Shown here: one piece after another, positions 1 to 7,424 of the stretch
How the letters are laid out: the number at the start of each line of letters is the position of its first letter
How positions within the stretch are numbered: position 1 is the stretch's first letter
Origin: Christensenella sp. UBA1685
GTDB taxonomy: Bacteria > Bacillota > Clostridia > Christensenellales > CAG-138
Assembly: GCA_002320595.1 (NCBI GenBank)
Contig: DCKB01000040.1
Location: 1-33,125 of the forward strand
Direction of reading: 5' to 3'
Length of the DNA: 33,125 nt
Notes under the pieces: generated by a model
Databases searched by the model: none
Seen by the model: the letters and a program-made list of their open reading frames with translations, nothing else
Told to the model about the DNA's origin: nothing
Translations under genes and position numbers: made by a program

Positions 1-51
1 GTAGCACATTAGGGATTGCCTGTACTTCATGTCCTGTGTTACACTTGCCAT
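1..51 (-). CDS. Probable IS transposase, 5' end only (cut by window edge)
   Basis: The minus strand reads MASVTQDMKYRQSLMCY from an ATG at 49-51 and runs off the left edge, so only 17 residues are visible. This start resembles the N-terminus of helix-turn-helix plus DDE integrase-core transposases of clostridial insertion sequences, which often begin with a VTQxMxYRQSLxxYAEKYG-like stretch; that match is from memory, not a search. The reading frame stays open upstream, but a purine-rich AAGGAAG about 12 bases before the ATG suggests this start. The surrounding 190 bases look clearly more AT-rich than the trpS gene beside them, which fits a mobile element. It could instead be an unrelated short open frame. 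Confidence 0.45.
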   Translation of the reverse strand, partial: MASVTQDMKYRQSLMCY

Positions 52-175
52 GAGGGATTTGCACTTCCTTTCGGTCTTTGTTGTTTTTCCTAAACTCACA
101 ATAACCGATTCGTGCGAATCCTTCATCCTTTTTCTTACCGCTGTCCAAGATGTATTGTAATCCTACAAGTACAAT
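1..175 (-). mobile_element. Possible end of an insertion sequence
   Basis: The 5' leader of the putative transposase occupies roughly 52-175 and contains no other gene. A short interrupted palindrome lies near 155-168, TTGTA and TACAA around a 4-base spacer on the minus strand, and could be part of a terminal inverted repeat. The other end of the element is outside the window, so neither the boundary nor a target duplication can be shown. The right limit given here is a guess. Confidence 0.25.
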
Positions 176-196
176 TCTATCATTTCGCGCATTGCA

Positions 197-225
197 TTGC
201 CATAGTTTTAAAAATGCAGTATAAT
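197..225 (+). promoter_or_regulatory. trpS promoter
   Basis: TTGCCA at 197-202 and TATAAT at 220-225 are separated by exactly 17 bases, a near-consensus vegetative promoter. Transcription would start near 232, leaving a leader of about 33 bases, too short for a T-box. Confidence 0.8.
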
Positions 226-264
226 ATTTCGGAATGATTTTGAACGCTTTAAGGAGACTTCACC

Positions 265-1269
265 ATGGAACAGCAACGCAAAAAGATCGTGTTAAGCGGC
301 ATCCAGCCCTCCGGCTCGCCGACGCTCGGCAACTATGTGGGCGCGCTGCGCAACTGGGCGCTTTTGCAGACGGATGACCGTTTCTGCTATTATTGCGTGG
401 CCAACCTGCACGCCGCCACCGTCCGGCAGGATCCGGATGAGCTCAGGAAGCGCGCGTTTGATACGGTCGCGCTGCTGCTGGCCTGCGGCGTCGACCCCAA
501 AAAATCCGTGGTATTTGTTCAATCCCATGTAAAGGAGCATGCCGAGCTCAACTGGGTGCTCGCATGCAGCACTTATATGGGCGAGCTCAACCGCATGACG
601 CAATTCAAGGACAAATCGCAGAAACATACGGACAACATCAACGCGGGCCTTTATACGTACCCGGTGCTGATGGCGGCGGATATTCTGCTTTATCAGAGCG
701 ACCTTGTGCCCGTGGGCGATGATCAGAAACAGCACATTGAGATCACACGGGACATCGCTATCCGATTCAACAAGGTGCACGGCGAAACCTTCCGCATTCC
801 GGAAGGCTATATCCCCAAGGTGGGCGCGCGGTTGATGAGCCTTCAGGATCCTACGCAGAAGATGAGCAAGTCGGACCCAAACCCGAACGGCTACGTTGCC
901 ATCATGGACGATCCTTCTGTGATCCTGAAAAAATTCAAGCGCGCCGTGACGGACAGCGACGGCCTCATTCAATTTGATCCTGTGAACAAGCCCGGCGTAT
1001 CCAACCTGCTGGCGATCTACACGACCTTCACCGGCAAAACGTTGCCGGAAGCCGAAGCGGAATTTGAAGGCAAGGGCTATGGCCACCTCAAAACCGCTGT
1101 GGCGGATGCCGTGATTGAGGAGCTTACGCCCGTACAAAACGAATTCAAGCGCCTTGTTTCGGACGAAGCCTACATCCGCAGGATCATGGAGGATGGTGCG
1201 GAGCAGGCGCGCATCGCCGCAGCGGCAACGCTTGCAAAAGCGTATCATGCCATGGGGTTTGATGCGTAG
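265..1269 (+). CDS. trpS: Tryptophanyl-tRNA synthetase
   Basis: This cytosolic class I aminoacyl-tRNA synthetase charges tRNA-Trp using ATP and tryptophan. The 334-residue product has the usual length for bacterial TrpS. The ATP-binding HIGH-type signature is present as PSGSPTLGNYVGAL near residues 15-28, the KMSKS loop is exact near residue 201, and the GDDQKQHIEITRDIA segment typical of TrpS lies near residue 151. AAGGAG at 251-256, eight bases before the ATG, fixes the start. The gene stands alone between its own promoter and a strong hairpin at 1285-1310. No T-box leader precedes it, unlike many trpS genes in related bacteria, so regulation by uncharged tRNA is not evident. Identification is firm. 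Confidence 0.97.
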   Translation: MEQQRKKIVLSGIQPSGSPTLGNYVGALRNWALLQTDDRFCYYCVANLHAATVRQDPDELRKRAFDTVALLLACGVDPKKSVVFVQSHVKEHAELNWVLACSTYMGELNRMTQFKDKSQKHTDNINAGLYTYPVLMAADILLYQSDLVPVGDDQKQHIEITRDIAIRFNKVHGETFRIPEGYIPKVGARLMSLQDPTQKMSKSDPNPNGYVAIMDDPSVILKKFKRAVTDSDGLIQFDPVNKPGVSNLLAIYTTFTGKTLPEAEAEFEGKGYGHLKTAVADAVIEELTPVQNEFKRLVSDEAYIRRIMEDGAEQARIAAAATLAKAYHAMGFDA

Positions 1270-1284
1270 AAACGAAAAACACAC

Positions 1285-1310
1285 GCGGGCGGCTCGGTTG
1301 AGCCGCCCGC
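1285..1310. terminator. Bidirectional terminator between trpS and the XRE gene
   Basis: GCGGGCGGCTC and GAGCCGCCCGC form a perfect 11-base-pair stem around a GGTT loop. The T-run is short on the plus strand; on the minus strand the stem is followed by GTGTGTTTTT. It sits between the convergent ends of trpS and the regulator. Confidence 0.75.
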
Positions 1311-1332
1311 AGTTTGGTATAAACGGATTTTA

Positions 1333-1659
1333 TTACGTCTCTTTTTCGCACGCATGGCAGAATGCCTCCACAATTTCGCGCGCATATTTCCGTTGCTGTG
1401 GTGTGCACCGCGCAAGCAATGCAGATATTTCTTCTCCGTCTTCTGTTTCAGGCAGCAGCAAAGCATTGGGTGTCATCATAAGCATCTCACAAATGCCAAA
1501 CATCGTCTCTAAGGACATCCCTGTTGCCCCCCTTTCAATGTCTGCGATGAACTTCACCGACAGTTCCAAGCGTTCTGCCATGTTTTCCTGTGTATAGTTC
1601 AAGCGTTGCCTTTTACAGCGAATTCGCTCACCAACCAGTTTTTTATTATATTCCCACAT
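1333..1659 (-). CDS. XRE-family HTH transcriptional regulator
   Basis: This 108-residue DNA-binding protein has one Cro/C1-type helix-turn-helix, about residues 10-65: GERIRCKRQRLNYTQ, then MAERLELSVKFIADIERG, then the GMSLETMFGICEML helix. The remaining 40 residues are a short helical tail with no recognisable effector domain. GAGG a few bases before the ATG serves as the ribosome-binding site. It is transcribed divergently from a 59-residue protein at 1773-1952, and the region between contains overlapping palindromes that could be its operator. Such pairs usually mean the regulator controls itself and its neighbour; that is inference. The target function is unknown. Confidence 0.9.
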   Translation of the reverse strand: MWEYNKKLVGERIRCKRQRLNYTQENMAERLELSVKFIADIERGATGMSLETMFGICEMLMMTPNALLLPETEDGEEISALLARCTPQQRKYAREIVEAFCHACEKET

Positions 1660-1688
1660 GTGAACCTCATAATATCAGTCATTTCACT

Positions 1689-1706
1689 TTCATTATGAAT
1701 TTCATA
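1689..1706. promoter_or_regulatory. Candidate operator for the XRE regulator
   Basis: Two overlapping palindromes share half-sites: TTCAT-T-ATGAA at 1689-1699 and TATGAA-T-TTCATA at 1694-1706. They lie just upstream of the promoter of the small plus-strand gene and within the 5' region of the regulator, where an autoregulatory site would be expected. Binding is inferred. Confidence 0.5.
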
Positions 1707-1710
1707 CTGC

Positions 1711-1739
1711 TTGATTATAATGAGTTTTAAGTGTATAAT
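1711..1739 (+). promoter_or_regulatory. Promoter of the 59-residue gene
   Basis: TTGATT at 1711-1716 and a perfect TATAAT at 1734-1739 are spaced by 17 bases. Transcription would begin near 1746, about 27 bases before the ATG at 1773. Confidence 0.75.
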
Positions 1740-1772
1740 TAATACTATAAAAAAGTATTTTGGGGATTAACT

Positions 1773-1952
1773 ATGTCTTTTTGTTCCTGCGATCATATGC
1801 CGCATCCCGAGTTTGAAAAAATCGACCAACTGTTTGAACGTTATATCGAATCAAATGAATACGACCGGTTTGAAGGCTGCTTCATGCACATCATCCGTTG
1901 TGCGTACGGTGCCGGCTATCAAGCCGTTCTTGAAAAAGAGGACAAAGCATAG
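1773..1952 (+). CDS. Small hypothetical protein (59 residues)
   Basis: I do not recognise this protein. It reads MSFCSCDHMPHPEFEKIDQ at its start and ends in KEDKA. It is acidic and helical in appearance, with four cysteines (residues 4, 6, 36 and 43) and several histidines; the first five residues of interest are C4-S-C6-D-H8. There is no signal peptide or membrane segment. A good promoter, a GGGGA ribosome-binding site six bases before the ATG, and codon use like its neighbours support translation. The divergent XRE regulator suggests a co-regulated pair. A metal-binding or modulator role is possible from the Cys/His content but is speculation. Confidence 0.6.
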   Translation: MSFCSCDHMPHPEFEKIDQLFERYIESNEYDRFEGCFMHIIRCAYGAGYQAVLEKEDKA

Positions 1953-2009
1953 TTTCGAGGATTGCTCTAATCCGGCAGTGGAACAATCCTCAGTCATGCC
2001 TGCGGCATG

Positions 2010-2235
2010 CCGGCGTCTTTGCCAAAGGAGCCTTTTTGGTTGCTGCTCCCCAAAGCCCCTTTTTTGAAAGGGAGGCGGCGCCCGCAATGCGGGATGCAGC
2101 GAGGCGGAAGGCCCGTGACCTGCCCGCAGGCAGGTCGTTCGGGCCGTCTCCCGGTCCGAATTTCCGGCTGAAACCTGCAAGGCGGCCGCTTCTGCGGCAA
2201 CATGGCGCAACCTTTGCGAACTGTGCGCAATTTGC
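2010..2235 (+). repeat. Dispersed intergenic repeat, copy 1
   Basis: This gene-free block has a second, diverged copy at 31770-31935 in the same orientation. Shared parts, in order, are a T-rich hairpin region around 2047-2075, an identical 19-base stretch at 2092-2110 (matching 31834-31852), and a final block at 2178-2231 (matching 31872-31926). The left end also has 23 bases at 2024-2046 that are the exact reverse complement of 31776-31798 in copy 2. The central 60 bases (about 2111-2170) have no counterpart in copy 2. Open frames across it look accidental. It fills most of the 321-base gap between 1952 and 2274. Confidence 0.8.
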
Positions 2236-2273
2236 ACGGTCTTGATGGGGGGATTGCCGTTTCAGCGCGGCCT

Positions 2274-3746
2274 TCACGCTTTCCGTTCCAGTTCCCGCAC
2301 GGTAGGTTCGCTTAAAATCTCCCCGTTTATGCTGAAGCGCGAGCCATGGCACGGACATTCCCAAGTGCGGTCATCCGGATTCCATTCCAAGCGGCAACCG
2401 AGGTGCGGGCAGCGCGATGACAGGATGTGCGCCTCCCCCGATTCATCCCGGTAAACAGCATACTTTTCCCCCTCATGCTCCACGATGGATCCTTCGCCGC
2501 GCGGGAGGGCGGAGAGCGTCTCCTCCGGCAGGGAAAACGCCTCTTTTGCAAGCCCTGCGATGGTGTTCCCCGCATCGCCCGCAAGATTTTTCATGCTCGG
2601 CAGCAGTTTAAAACGCTGTGGGTCGTAAATGCTGTCCTCCTCCACCGCTTCCCCGGCAATCATTGCCGCAATGCGCGCCGCTGCAACCATCGCGTTTGTA
2701 ATACCCCATTTATTGAACCCTGTTGCAACATACCAGTTTGGGGTTTCCGCACTATACCGGCCGATATAAGGCACTTCGTCCGCCGTGCGGCAATCCTGTG
2801 CAGACCATTGGGCGATGAGCTCGCACTCCGGATAGAATTTGCGCGCAATGGAAAGCAGCTCCCGGTACTTTCCGCCGGCGGTATTTTTTCCGCTGCGCAC
2901 ATCATAGGCCGCAAGGATGAGCGCATCCGCATCCTGAAAGCGTGCGCCGCGAAAAGAAAGCGCCCCCTGCTGCGCATCGATATACGCGCCTGAAAGCGGC
3001 GGTGCGCCGCGCAGCGCAATGGCAAAGGAACGCTGCTGGCTCATGCGCAGGAAATAATATCCGGGAATGTTGATGATGGGATAATGGCACGCAAACACAA
3101 CGTGTTTCGCCTGCACCGTTCCTTCCGCAGTCAGGACGCACATGTCTTCCACGCCCGTAACCCGCGTTTGTTCAAAAATCGCTGCGCCCATTTCCTCCGC
3201 GCGTTTTGCAAGCCCGCGCGCAAACGCCAACGGGTCAAACCGGGCCTGATCCGGAAAGCAAAGCGCTCCGTCCACAGGGAAGGGGAGCTTTGTGACCTCG
3301 GAAAGCACCGCATTCAGCCCAAGGCGCCGCGCGGCCTCCGCTTCATCCCGCAAAGCAGCCATACCGTCCCGCGAATACACATATGCCGAGCACCGCGTAA
3401 AATCGCATGCAATCCCTTCCTTTTCAACAAGATAAGCATACTCCTCCACTGCCGCTGCGTTGCATTGGGCATATTCCTTGGCCTTCGTGCGGCCGAACTC
3501 GCTGAGGAGCTTTGCATAGATCAGCCCATGCTGTGCCGTCACCTTCCCCGTGGAGCCGCCCGTCGTTCCGCTGCCGACCGCGTCCGCCTCCAGAACACAG
3601 CACGCAATCCCGCGCTCGCGCAGGCGGTATGCCAAAAGCACGCCGGTCAACCCGCCGCCGATGATGGCTGCCTCTGTTTCCATATCGCCCGCAAGCTGCG
3701 GGCGGCGCGTTTCCTCCCCGTTCTTTTCCCGCCAAATTGAAGCCAT
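2274..3746 (-). CDS. FAD-dependent oxidoreductase with C-terminal Rieske domain
   Basis: The 490-residue product joins a DadA-type FAD oxidoreductase to a Rieske [2Fe-2S] domain. The N-terminal dinucleotide-binding fold shows AAIIGGGLTGVLLAYRL near residues 26-42, followed by a GSGTTGGSTGKVTAQHG loop. The Rieske ligands are visible as C446-P-H448 and C464-P-C466-H467, both complete. No signal peptide or membrane anchor is present, so it should be cytosolic. GGGAGG before the ATG supports the start. Proteins of this architecture are common in Bacillota, but the substrate is generally unassigned; an amine or amino acid is plausible. It stands alone, between a dispersed repeat and the divergent metK control region. 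Confidence 0.9.
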   Translation of the reverse strand: MASIWREKNGEETRRPQLAGDMETEAAIIGGGLTGVLLAYRLRERGIACCVLEADAVGSGTTGGSTGKVTAQHGLIYAKLLSEFGRTKAKEYAQCNAAAVEEYAYLVEKEGIACDFTRCSAYVYSRDGMAALRDEAEAARRLGLNAVLSEVTKLPFPVDGALCFPDQARFDPLAFARGLAKRAEEMGAAIFEQTRVTGVEDMCVLTAEGTVQAKHVVFACHYPIINIPGYYFLRMSQQRSFAIALRGAPPLSGAYIDAQQGALSFRGARFQDADALILAAYDVRSGKNTAGGKYRELLSIARKFYPECELIAQWSAQDCRTADEVPYIGRYSAETPNWYVATGFNKWGITNAMVAAARIAAMIAGEAVEEDSIYDPQRFKLLPSMKNLAGDAGNTIAGLAKEAFSLPEETLSALPRGEGSIVEHEGEKYAVYRDESGEAHILSSRCPHLGCRLEWNPDDRTWECPCHGSRFSINGEILSEPTVRELERKA

Positions 3747-3848
3747 GTGTTTCCCTCCCGAACTGCATCTTACAGCTTATCGTTTCCCAAAGAGGCGCGC
3801 TTTATGATTGCTTCCATCCCCCAAAAACACCGAAAATCGGCCAATGTA

Positions 3849-3877
3849 TTGACAATTTTTCATACTTGTGCTATGCT
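3849..3877 (+). promoter_or_regulatory. metK promoter
   Basis: A perfect TTGACA at 3849-3854 and TATGCT at 3872-3877, preceded by TGC (extended -10), are spaced by 17 bases. The start near 3884 lies just before the riboswitch. Confidence 0.88.
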
Positions 3878-3895
3878 TAGCAAAGAATTAAATAT

Positions 3896-3992
3896 GCCTT
3901 ATCAAGAGTGGTTGAGGGACGGGCCCTGTGAAACCCGGCAACCTGCGCGTGCGCAAGGTGCCAATTCCCGCGGCAATAGCCGAAAGATGAGC
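3896..3992 (+). promoter_or_regulatory. SAM-I (S-box) riboswitch
   Basis: The conserved core is unmistakable: CTTATCAAGAG at 3898-3908, GAGGGAC at 3914-3920, GGCCCTGTGAAACCCGGCAACC at 3922-3943 in two parts, AGGTGCCAATTCC at 3956-3968 and AAAGATGAG at 3983-3991. GCCTTATC at 3896-3903 pairs with GATGAGC at 3986-3992 as helix P1. It senses S-adenosylmethionine and lies directly upstream of the SAM synthetase gene, giving product feedback. Confidence 0.96.
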
Positions 3993-4005
3993 GAAGCAAT
4001 ACAAT

Positions 4006-4035
4006 CGTCTCGTTTTTCGCGGGGCGTTTTTGTTT
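4006..4035 (+). terminator. Riboswitch-controlled intrinsic terminator
   Basis: CGTCTCG at 4006-4012 pairs with CGGGGCG at 4020-4026 (including G-U pairs) around a TTTTTCG loop, followed by TTTTTGTTT. The alternative pairing is also visible: CTCGTTTTTCG at 4009-4019 is complementary to CGAAAGATGAG at 3981-3991, which contains the 3' strand of P1. SAM binding should therefore favour termination and its absence readthrough. Confidence 0.82.
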
Positions 4036-4088
4036 GCCCCAAAGAATGAGAAACCTCACTCCCCCAAAGGCACAAAAAAGGAGAAACT

Positions 4089-5261
4089 ATGGAAAAGCGC
4101 TTATTTACCTCTGAATCCGTGACGGACGGACATCCTGACAAAATTTGTGACCAGCTTTCCGATGCGGTGTTGGATGCCTGCCTCGCGGAAGACCCACAAT
4201 CCCGCGTTGCCTGCGAATGCTGCGTAACGACCGGCCTTGCGCTTGTGATGGGTGAAGTCACCACGAACGCTGTGCTGGATATTCCCGCACTTGTGCGCAG
4301 CGTCATCTGCGACATCGGGTATGATGACGCCGCTTACGGCTTTGACGGCAAAACCTGTTCCGTGCTCGTGGCGCTCGGCAAGCAATCCTCGGACATCGCC
4401 ATGGGCGTGGACCGTTCCCTTGAAGCCAAGGCCGGCGAAACGACGGATTTTGCGACCGGCGCGGGCGATCAAGGCATGATGTTTGGCTATGCCTGCAATG
4501 AAACCCCGGAATACATGCCGCTCCCGATCTATCTCGCCCATGCGCTTACGCGCAAGCTCAGCTCTGTGCGCAAGAGCGGCGCGCTTCCCTTCCTCCGCCC
4601 GGATGGCAAGGCACAGGTGAGCGTGGAATATGAAGGGGATACACCCGTGCGTGTGGATACGGTCGTTGTCAGCACGCAGCACGATCCGGATGTGACGCAG
4701 GAAGCCATCCGTGATGCCGTGATTGCTGAAATAATCCGCCCCGTTATCCCGGAAACTCTGATGGATGCAAACACGCGCATCCTTGTCAACCCAACGGGCC
4801 GCTTTGTCATCGGTGGGCCGCACGGCGATTCCGGCCTTACGGGCCGCAAGATCATTGTGGACACGTATGGCGGCTATGCGCGGCACGGCGGCGGCGCGTT
4901 CTCCGGCAAAGACCCCACCAAGGTGGATCGCAGCGCAGCCTATGCGGCGCGGCACATCGCAAAGAACATCGTGGCGGCCGGGCTTGCCGAACGCTGTGAA
5001 ATCCAGCTTGCCTATGCGATCGGCGTGGCGCAGCCCGTATCCGTGATGGTGGATACGTTCGGCACAGGAAAGGTCTCCGACGGGAAGCTCACAGAAGCTG
5101 TAAAAGCAACGTTCGACCTCAGGCCTGAAGCGATCATCAGCCGTCTTGACCTCAGGCGCCCCATTTACCGCCGCACTGCTACCTTTGGGCACTTCGGCGA
5201 CCCTTCCATGCCATGGGAGCAGCTGGACATGATAGAGGCCATTCAGAACGCCTGCAAATAA
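4089..5261 (+). CDS. metK: S-adenosylmethionine synthetase
   Basis: MetK makes S-adenosylmethionine from methionine and ATP in the cytosol. The 390-residue length is typical. The family signatures are present: GHPDKICDQ near residue 15, the GAGDQGMMFGYACNET loop near residue 130 and GGGAFSGKDPTKVDRS near residue 270. The start is supported by AAAAAGGAG six bases before the ATG. Transcription is governed by the upstream SAM-I riboswitch and its terminator, so the product shuts off its own synthesis. The gene is monocistronic, ending at a strong hairpin at 5274-5306. Nothing unusual is seen. Confidence 0.97.
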   Translation: MEKRLFTSESVTDGHPDKICDQLSDAVLDACLAEDPQSRVACECCVTTGLALVMGEVTTNAVLDIPALVRSVICDIGYDDAAYGFDGKTCSVLVALGKQSSDIAMGVDRSLEAKAGETTDFATGAGDQGMMFGYACNETPEYMPLPIYLAHALTRKLSSVRKSGALPFLRPDGKAQVSVEYEGDTPVRVDTVVVSTQHDPDVTQEAIRDAVIAEIIRPVIPETLMDANTRILVNPTGRFVIGGPHGDSGLTGRKIIVDTYGGYARHGGGAFSGKDPTKVDRSAAYAARHIAKNIVAAGLAERCEIQLAYAIGVAQPVSVMVDTFGTGKVSDGKLTEAVKATFDLRPEAIISRLDLRRPIYRRTATFGHFGDPSMPWEQLDMIEAIQNACK

Positions 5262-5273
5262 AGAGAAACGCAA

Positions 5274-5309
5274 AGCGGGAGCCATCCGCAGACGATGGCT
5301 CCCGCTTTT
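5274..5309 (+). terminator. metK terminator
   Basis: AGCGGGAGCCATC at 5274-5286 and GATGGCTCCCGCT at 5294-5306 make a perfect 13-base-pair stem around CGCAGAC, followed by a short T-run at 5306-5309. It may also stop transcripts of the convergent vanW-like gene. Confidence 0.85.
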
Positions 5310-5340
5310 ATGCACATGCAATTTTCTTCTTTGTGTTCCC

Positions 5341-7212
5341 TTATGCCCTTGAAGACGCCGGGGTAGGCGGCGTGCCGACGGGCACAAGCCCTTCCGGCAC
5401 AGCTTCTCCCGCCTGCAGGGCAGGGCCCGTGCCGATGTCAATCTCTGCCGGATTTCCTTTGTAGCGATCCGTATACAGCAGCTTGCTTTCCTCCTCCACG
5501 CGCTCACCGTTTACGTATTTATCCAGGTACGCCTCCGCAATATAGCCCGCGCGTTGCTCAATCCGCTCCTTCTGGTAGCCCGTCGGAATCGAGGTGACGT
5601 TGGTATAAACCGTTTCCGCCTCGCGCGAGATTACCTCGGTGATCTCACTGCGCGATTTATAGGTGACGCCTTCCGGCAGCGGTTCGCCATACACATAAAC
5701 TGTGATCTGGTATCGGCTGCTGCGCCCCTCCACATTCTTAACCTCTGCAAAAATGAACAATGGGTATTCGGTATTGTTTTGGAACACAAAGTCAATGCCG
5801 CGCGTATCCACCGTTGCATCCAGCCCAACATCCACATAGTCGGACGGGATGGTGTGCGCACGCCGGTCCACAATCGCAATATCCGCGCCCTCATCCATAT
5901 TTGCGCCTGCACAAAGCAGCGCGTTGTAAAGCGTCGTGCTCGGCTGGCAGATGCCTCCGCCTGCCTGCAGGGTATACTCTTTGCCGCCGCTGATGCCGTT
6001 TGCAGCCTTCCAGCCAAGTTCAAAGGTGCGGGGCCCCACAACCGTGTTAAAGCTCCATTGTTCGCCCGGCCGGATCGTATTTCCATTGATGATATCCGCC
6101 GCCTTGCGGATGTTGAACAGGCGGTTCTGCTTGGTTTCATCGTCACGCGCAGCGGAGAATGTGGTCGTATATTCCGAAATGTACTGCGTGTGCGCCTTAA
6201 CTTCATCAATGGTGTTTGTGGGCAGCACAGCATTGACGACCGGCTCCACCGTTGTTACAAATTCTCCGGTTCGCAGTGCGTATTCGATTTTATCCGCAGT
6301 GGCCTCGGCGTTGAGCGCACGGCCTTCCGCGCCTGCGATGTAGTTGAAGCGTTCTTTGCTCTCCCAATCGGTGATCGGCTCCGCATAAGGCTGCGTTGCT
6401 TCCGTGTTGATGGAAGGCTCCAGCTGCGCAAGCGCGAGAAGGATCGTTTCCCTGCTCCATGTGTATTCAGCATCGAACTCGCCTGCGCCCGCGGCCAACA
6501 CATCCTGAACCTCGGAATCATCGCTCCGGCCGTAAGCAAGGCCGTCCGCAAACATCTCGGTGAGGTCATAGCTCATGCCGAGGTCGCTTGCGCTGAACGT
6601 CCATCCTGCATCCTCCAACGCAACGGTAACCGCAACTTTTTCCAGCTTCTTTTCCGCCGCATATTTCACAAGGCCGGTTGCTTCCTCCGGCGTCATGCCG
6701 CTTACATCCACGCCAATTAGCTTTACGCCGTCCCGAAACGTTTTTTTCGTGCTCATGATGGCCTCAATATCCGTCGGGATATTGTCCGTGTCCTCCCGGC
6801 TGGCCAGCCAAATGATGCAGATGATGCCCGCAAGGCCCACCGCTGCCGCGAGAAGCACATGCAGCATACGCTTGCGCTGCTGTGCTTTCTTCCGCTTGTT
6901 TTCGCCGGTTGTGCCGCCGCGTTTTTTTGCAGAAGCCGCAGTTGGGTTTGTTGTTTTGGCAGCGCTGTGGGTGGTTTTTGAGCTGTTCGTGCCCCGTTTT
7001 TGAGTCTGCGGTTTCGCTGTGCGGCCTGCCTGCGCACCGCTGCTCACCTTCCGGGCCGTGCCCCCGCCGCTGCGCGCCGCGGAACTTGAAGTCTTTTTGC
7101 GCGGCGCAGTCTCCTTGGCTGCACGCGCTGCGCCTGAAGGAGCGCCTGTCTCCGCACGTTTTTTCATATAGTTCGGGAGTTGTGGTCCCGGATCATACGT
7201 ATAATTTGCCAT
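5341..7212 (-). CDS. VanW-family membrane-anchored envelope protein
   Basis: The 623-residue product starts with a basic, Thr/Ser/Ala/Lys-rich cytoplasmic tail of about 115 residues, followed by one transmembrane helix at about 117-137. The outside part begins with VKLIGVDVSGMTPEEATGLV, the start of a putative peptidoglycan-binding (PG_binding_4) domain, and continues into a VanW domain with NTVVGPRTFELGWKAANGI and AGGGICQPSTTLYNALL. A G5-like segment near SEITEVISREAETVYTN follows. These proteins act at the cell wall but their reaction is not established. I start at the ATG at 7212, because an upstream in-frame ATG at 7239 would place the AGGAGGG ribosome-binding site (7224-7230) inside the gene. 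Confidence 0.88.
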   Translation of the reverse strand: MANYTYDPGPQLPNYMKKRAETGAPSGAARAAKETAPRKKTSSSAARSGGGTARKVSSGAQAGRTAKPQTQKRGTNSSKTTHSAAKTTNPTAASAKKRGGTTGENKRKKAQQRKRMLHVLLAAAVGLAGIICIIWLASREDTDNIPTDIEAIMSTKKTFRDGVKLIGVDVSGMTPEEATGLVKYAAEKKLEKVAVTVALEDAGWTFSASDLGMSYDLTEMFADGLAYGRSDDSEVQDVLAAGAGEFDAEYTWSRETILLALAQLEPSINTEATQPYAEPITDWESKERFNYIAGAEGRALNAEATADKIEYALRTGEFVTTVEPVVNAVLPTNTIDEVKAHTQYISEYTTTFSAARDDETKQNRLFNIRKAADIINGNTIRPGEQWSFNTVVGPRTFELGWKAANGISGGKEYTLQAGGGICQPSTTLYNALLCAGANMDEGADIAIVDRRAHTIPSDYVDVGLDATVDTRGIDFVFQNNTEYPLFIFAEVKNVEGRSSRYQITVYVYGEPLPEGVTYKSRSEITEVISREAETVYTNVTSIPTGYQKERIEQRAGYIAEAYLDKYVNGERVEEESKLLYTDRYKGNPAEIDIGTGPALQAGEAVPEGLVPVGTPPTPASSRA

Positions 7213-7369
7213 TTTCCCTGTCGCCCTCCTGTAGAGCACGATTTATTGCAACATTACAGCAAAGCCCCTGTGGAAAAGGGACTTTTGCACAATATTTCAA
7301 TTTATTTTACTACGAAATGGCAAGAGAACGCAAGCTTTGCCAGAAATGTTCAAATTTTGTCAAACGGTG

Positions 7370-7408
7370 TGCAAAATTTCCCGGGACACCTTTCTAAGAA
7401 ATTTTGCA
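7370..7408. repeat. Perfect inverted repeat in the vanW-kdp gap
   Basis: TGCAAAATTTC at 7370-7380 is perfectly repeated in inverted form as GAAATTTTGCA at 7398-7408, with a 17-base spacer. It lies in the 240-base stretch between the vanW-like gene and the kdpE terminator, which has no gene. It could be an operator for vanW transcription or a weak hairpin. Confidence 0.55.
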
Positions 7409-7424
7409 GAACCGGCTTGCAATC

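Noticed and set aside
226..264. T-box leader for trpS
   Set aside because: Only about 33 bases separate the promoter start from the ATG, and no specifier stem or T-box sequence is present.
1851..2237. Several open frames of 70-128 residues in the 1953-2273 gap
   Set aside because: They read through the dispersed repeat on both strands and have no ribosome-binding sites; a spurious origin is more likely.
4101..5507. 468-residue open frame on the minus strand
   Set aside because: It is antisense to metK and its terminator, with a His/Arg-rich translation typical of shadow frames.
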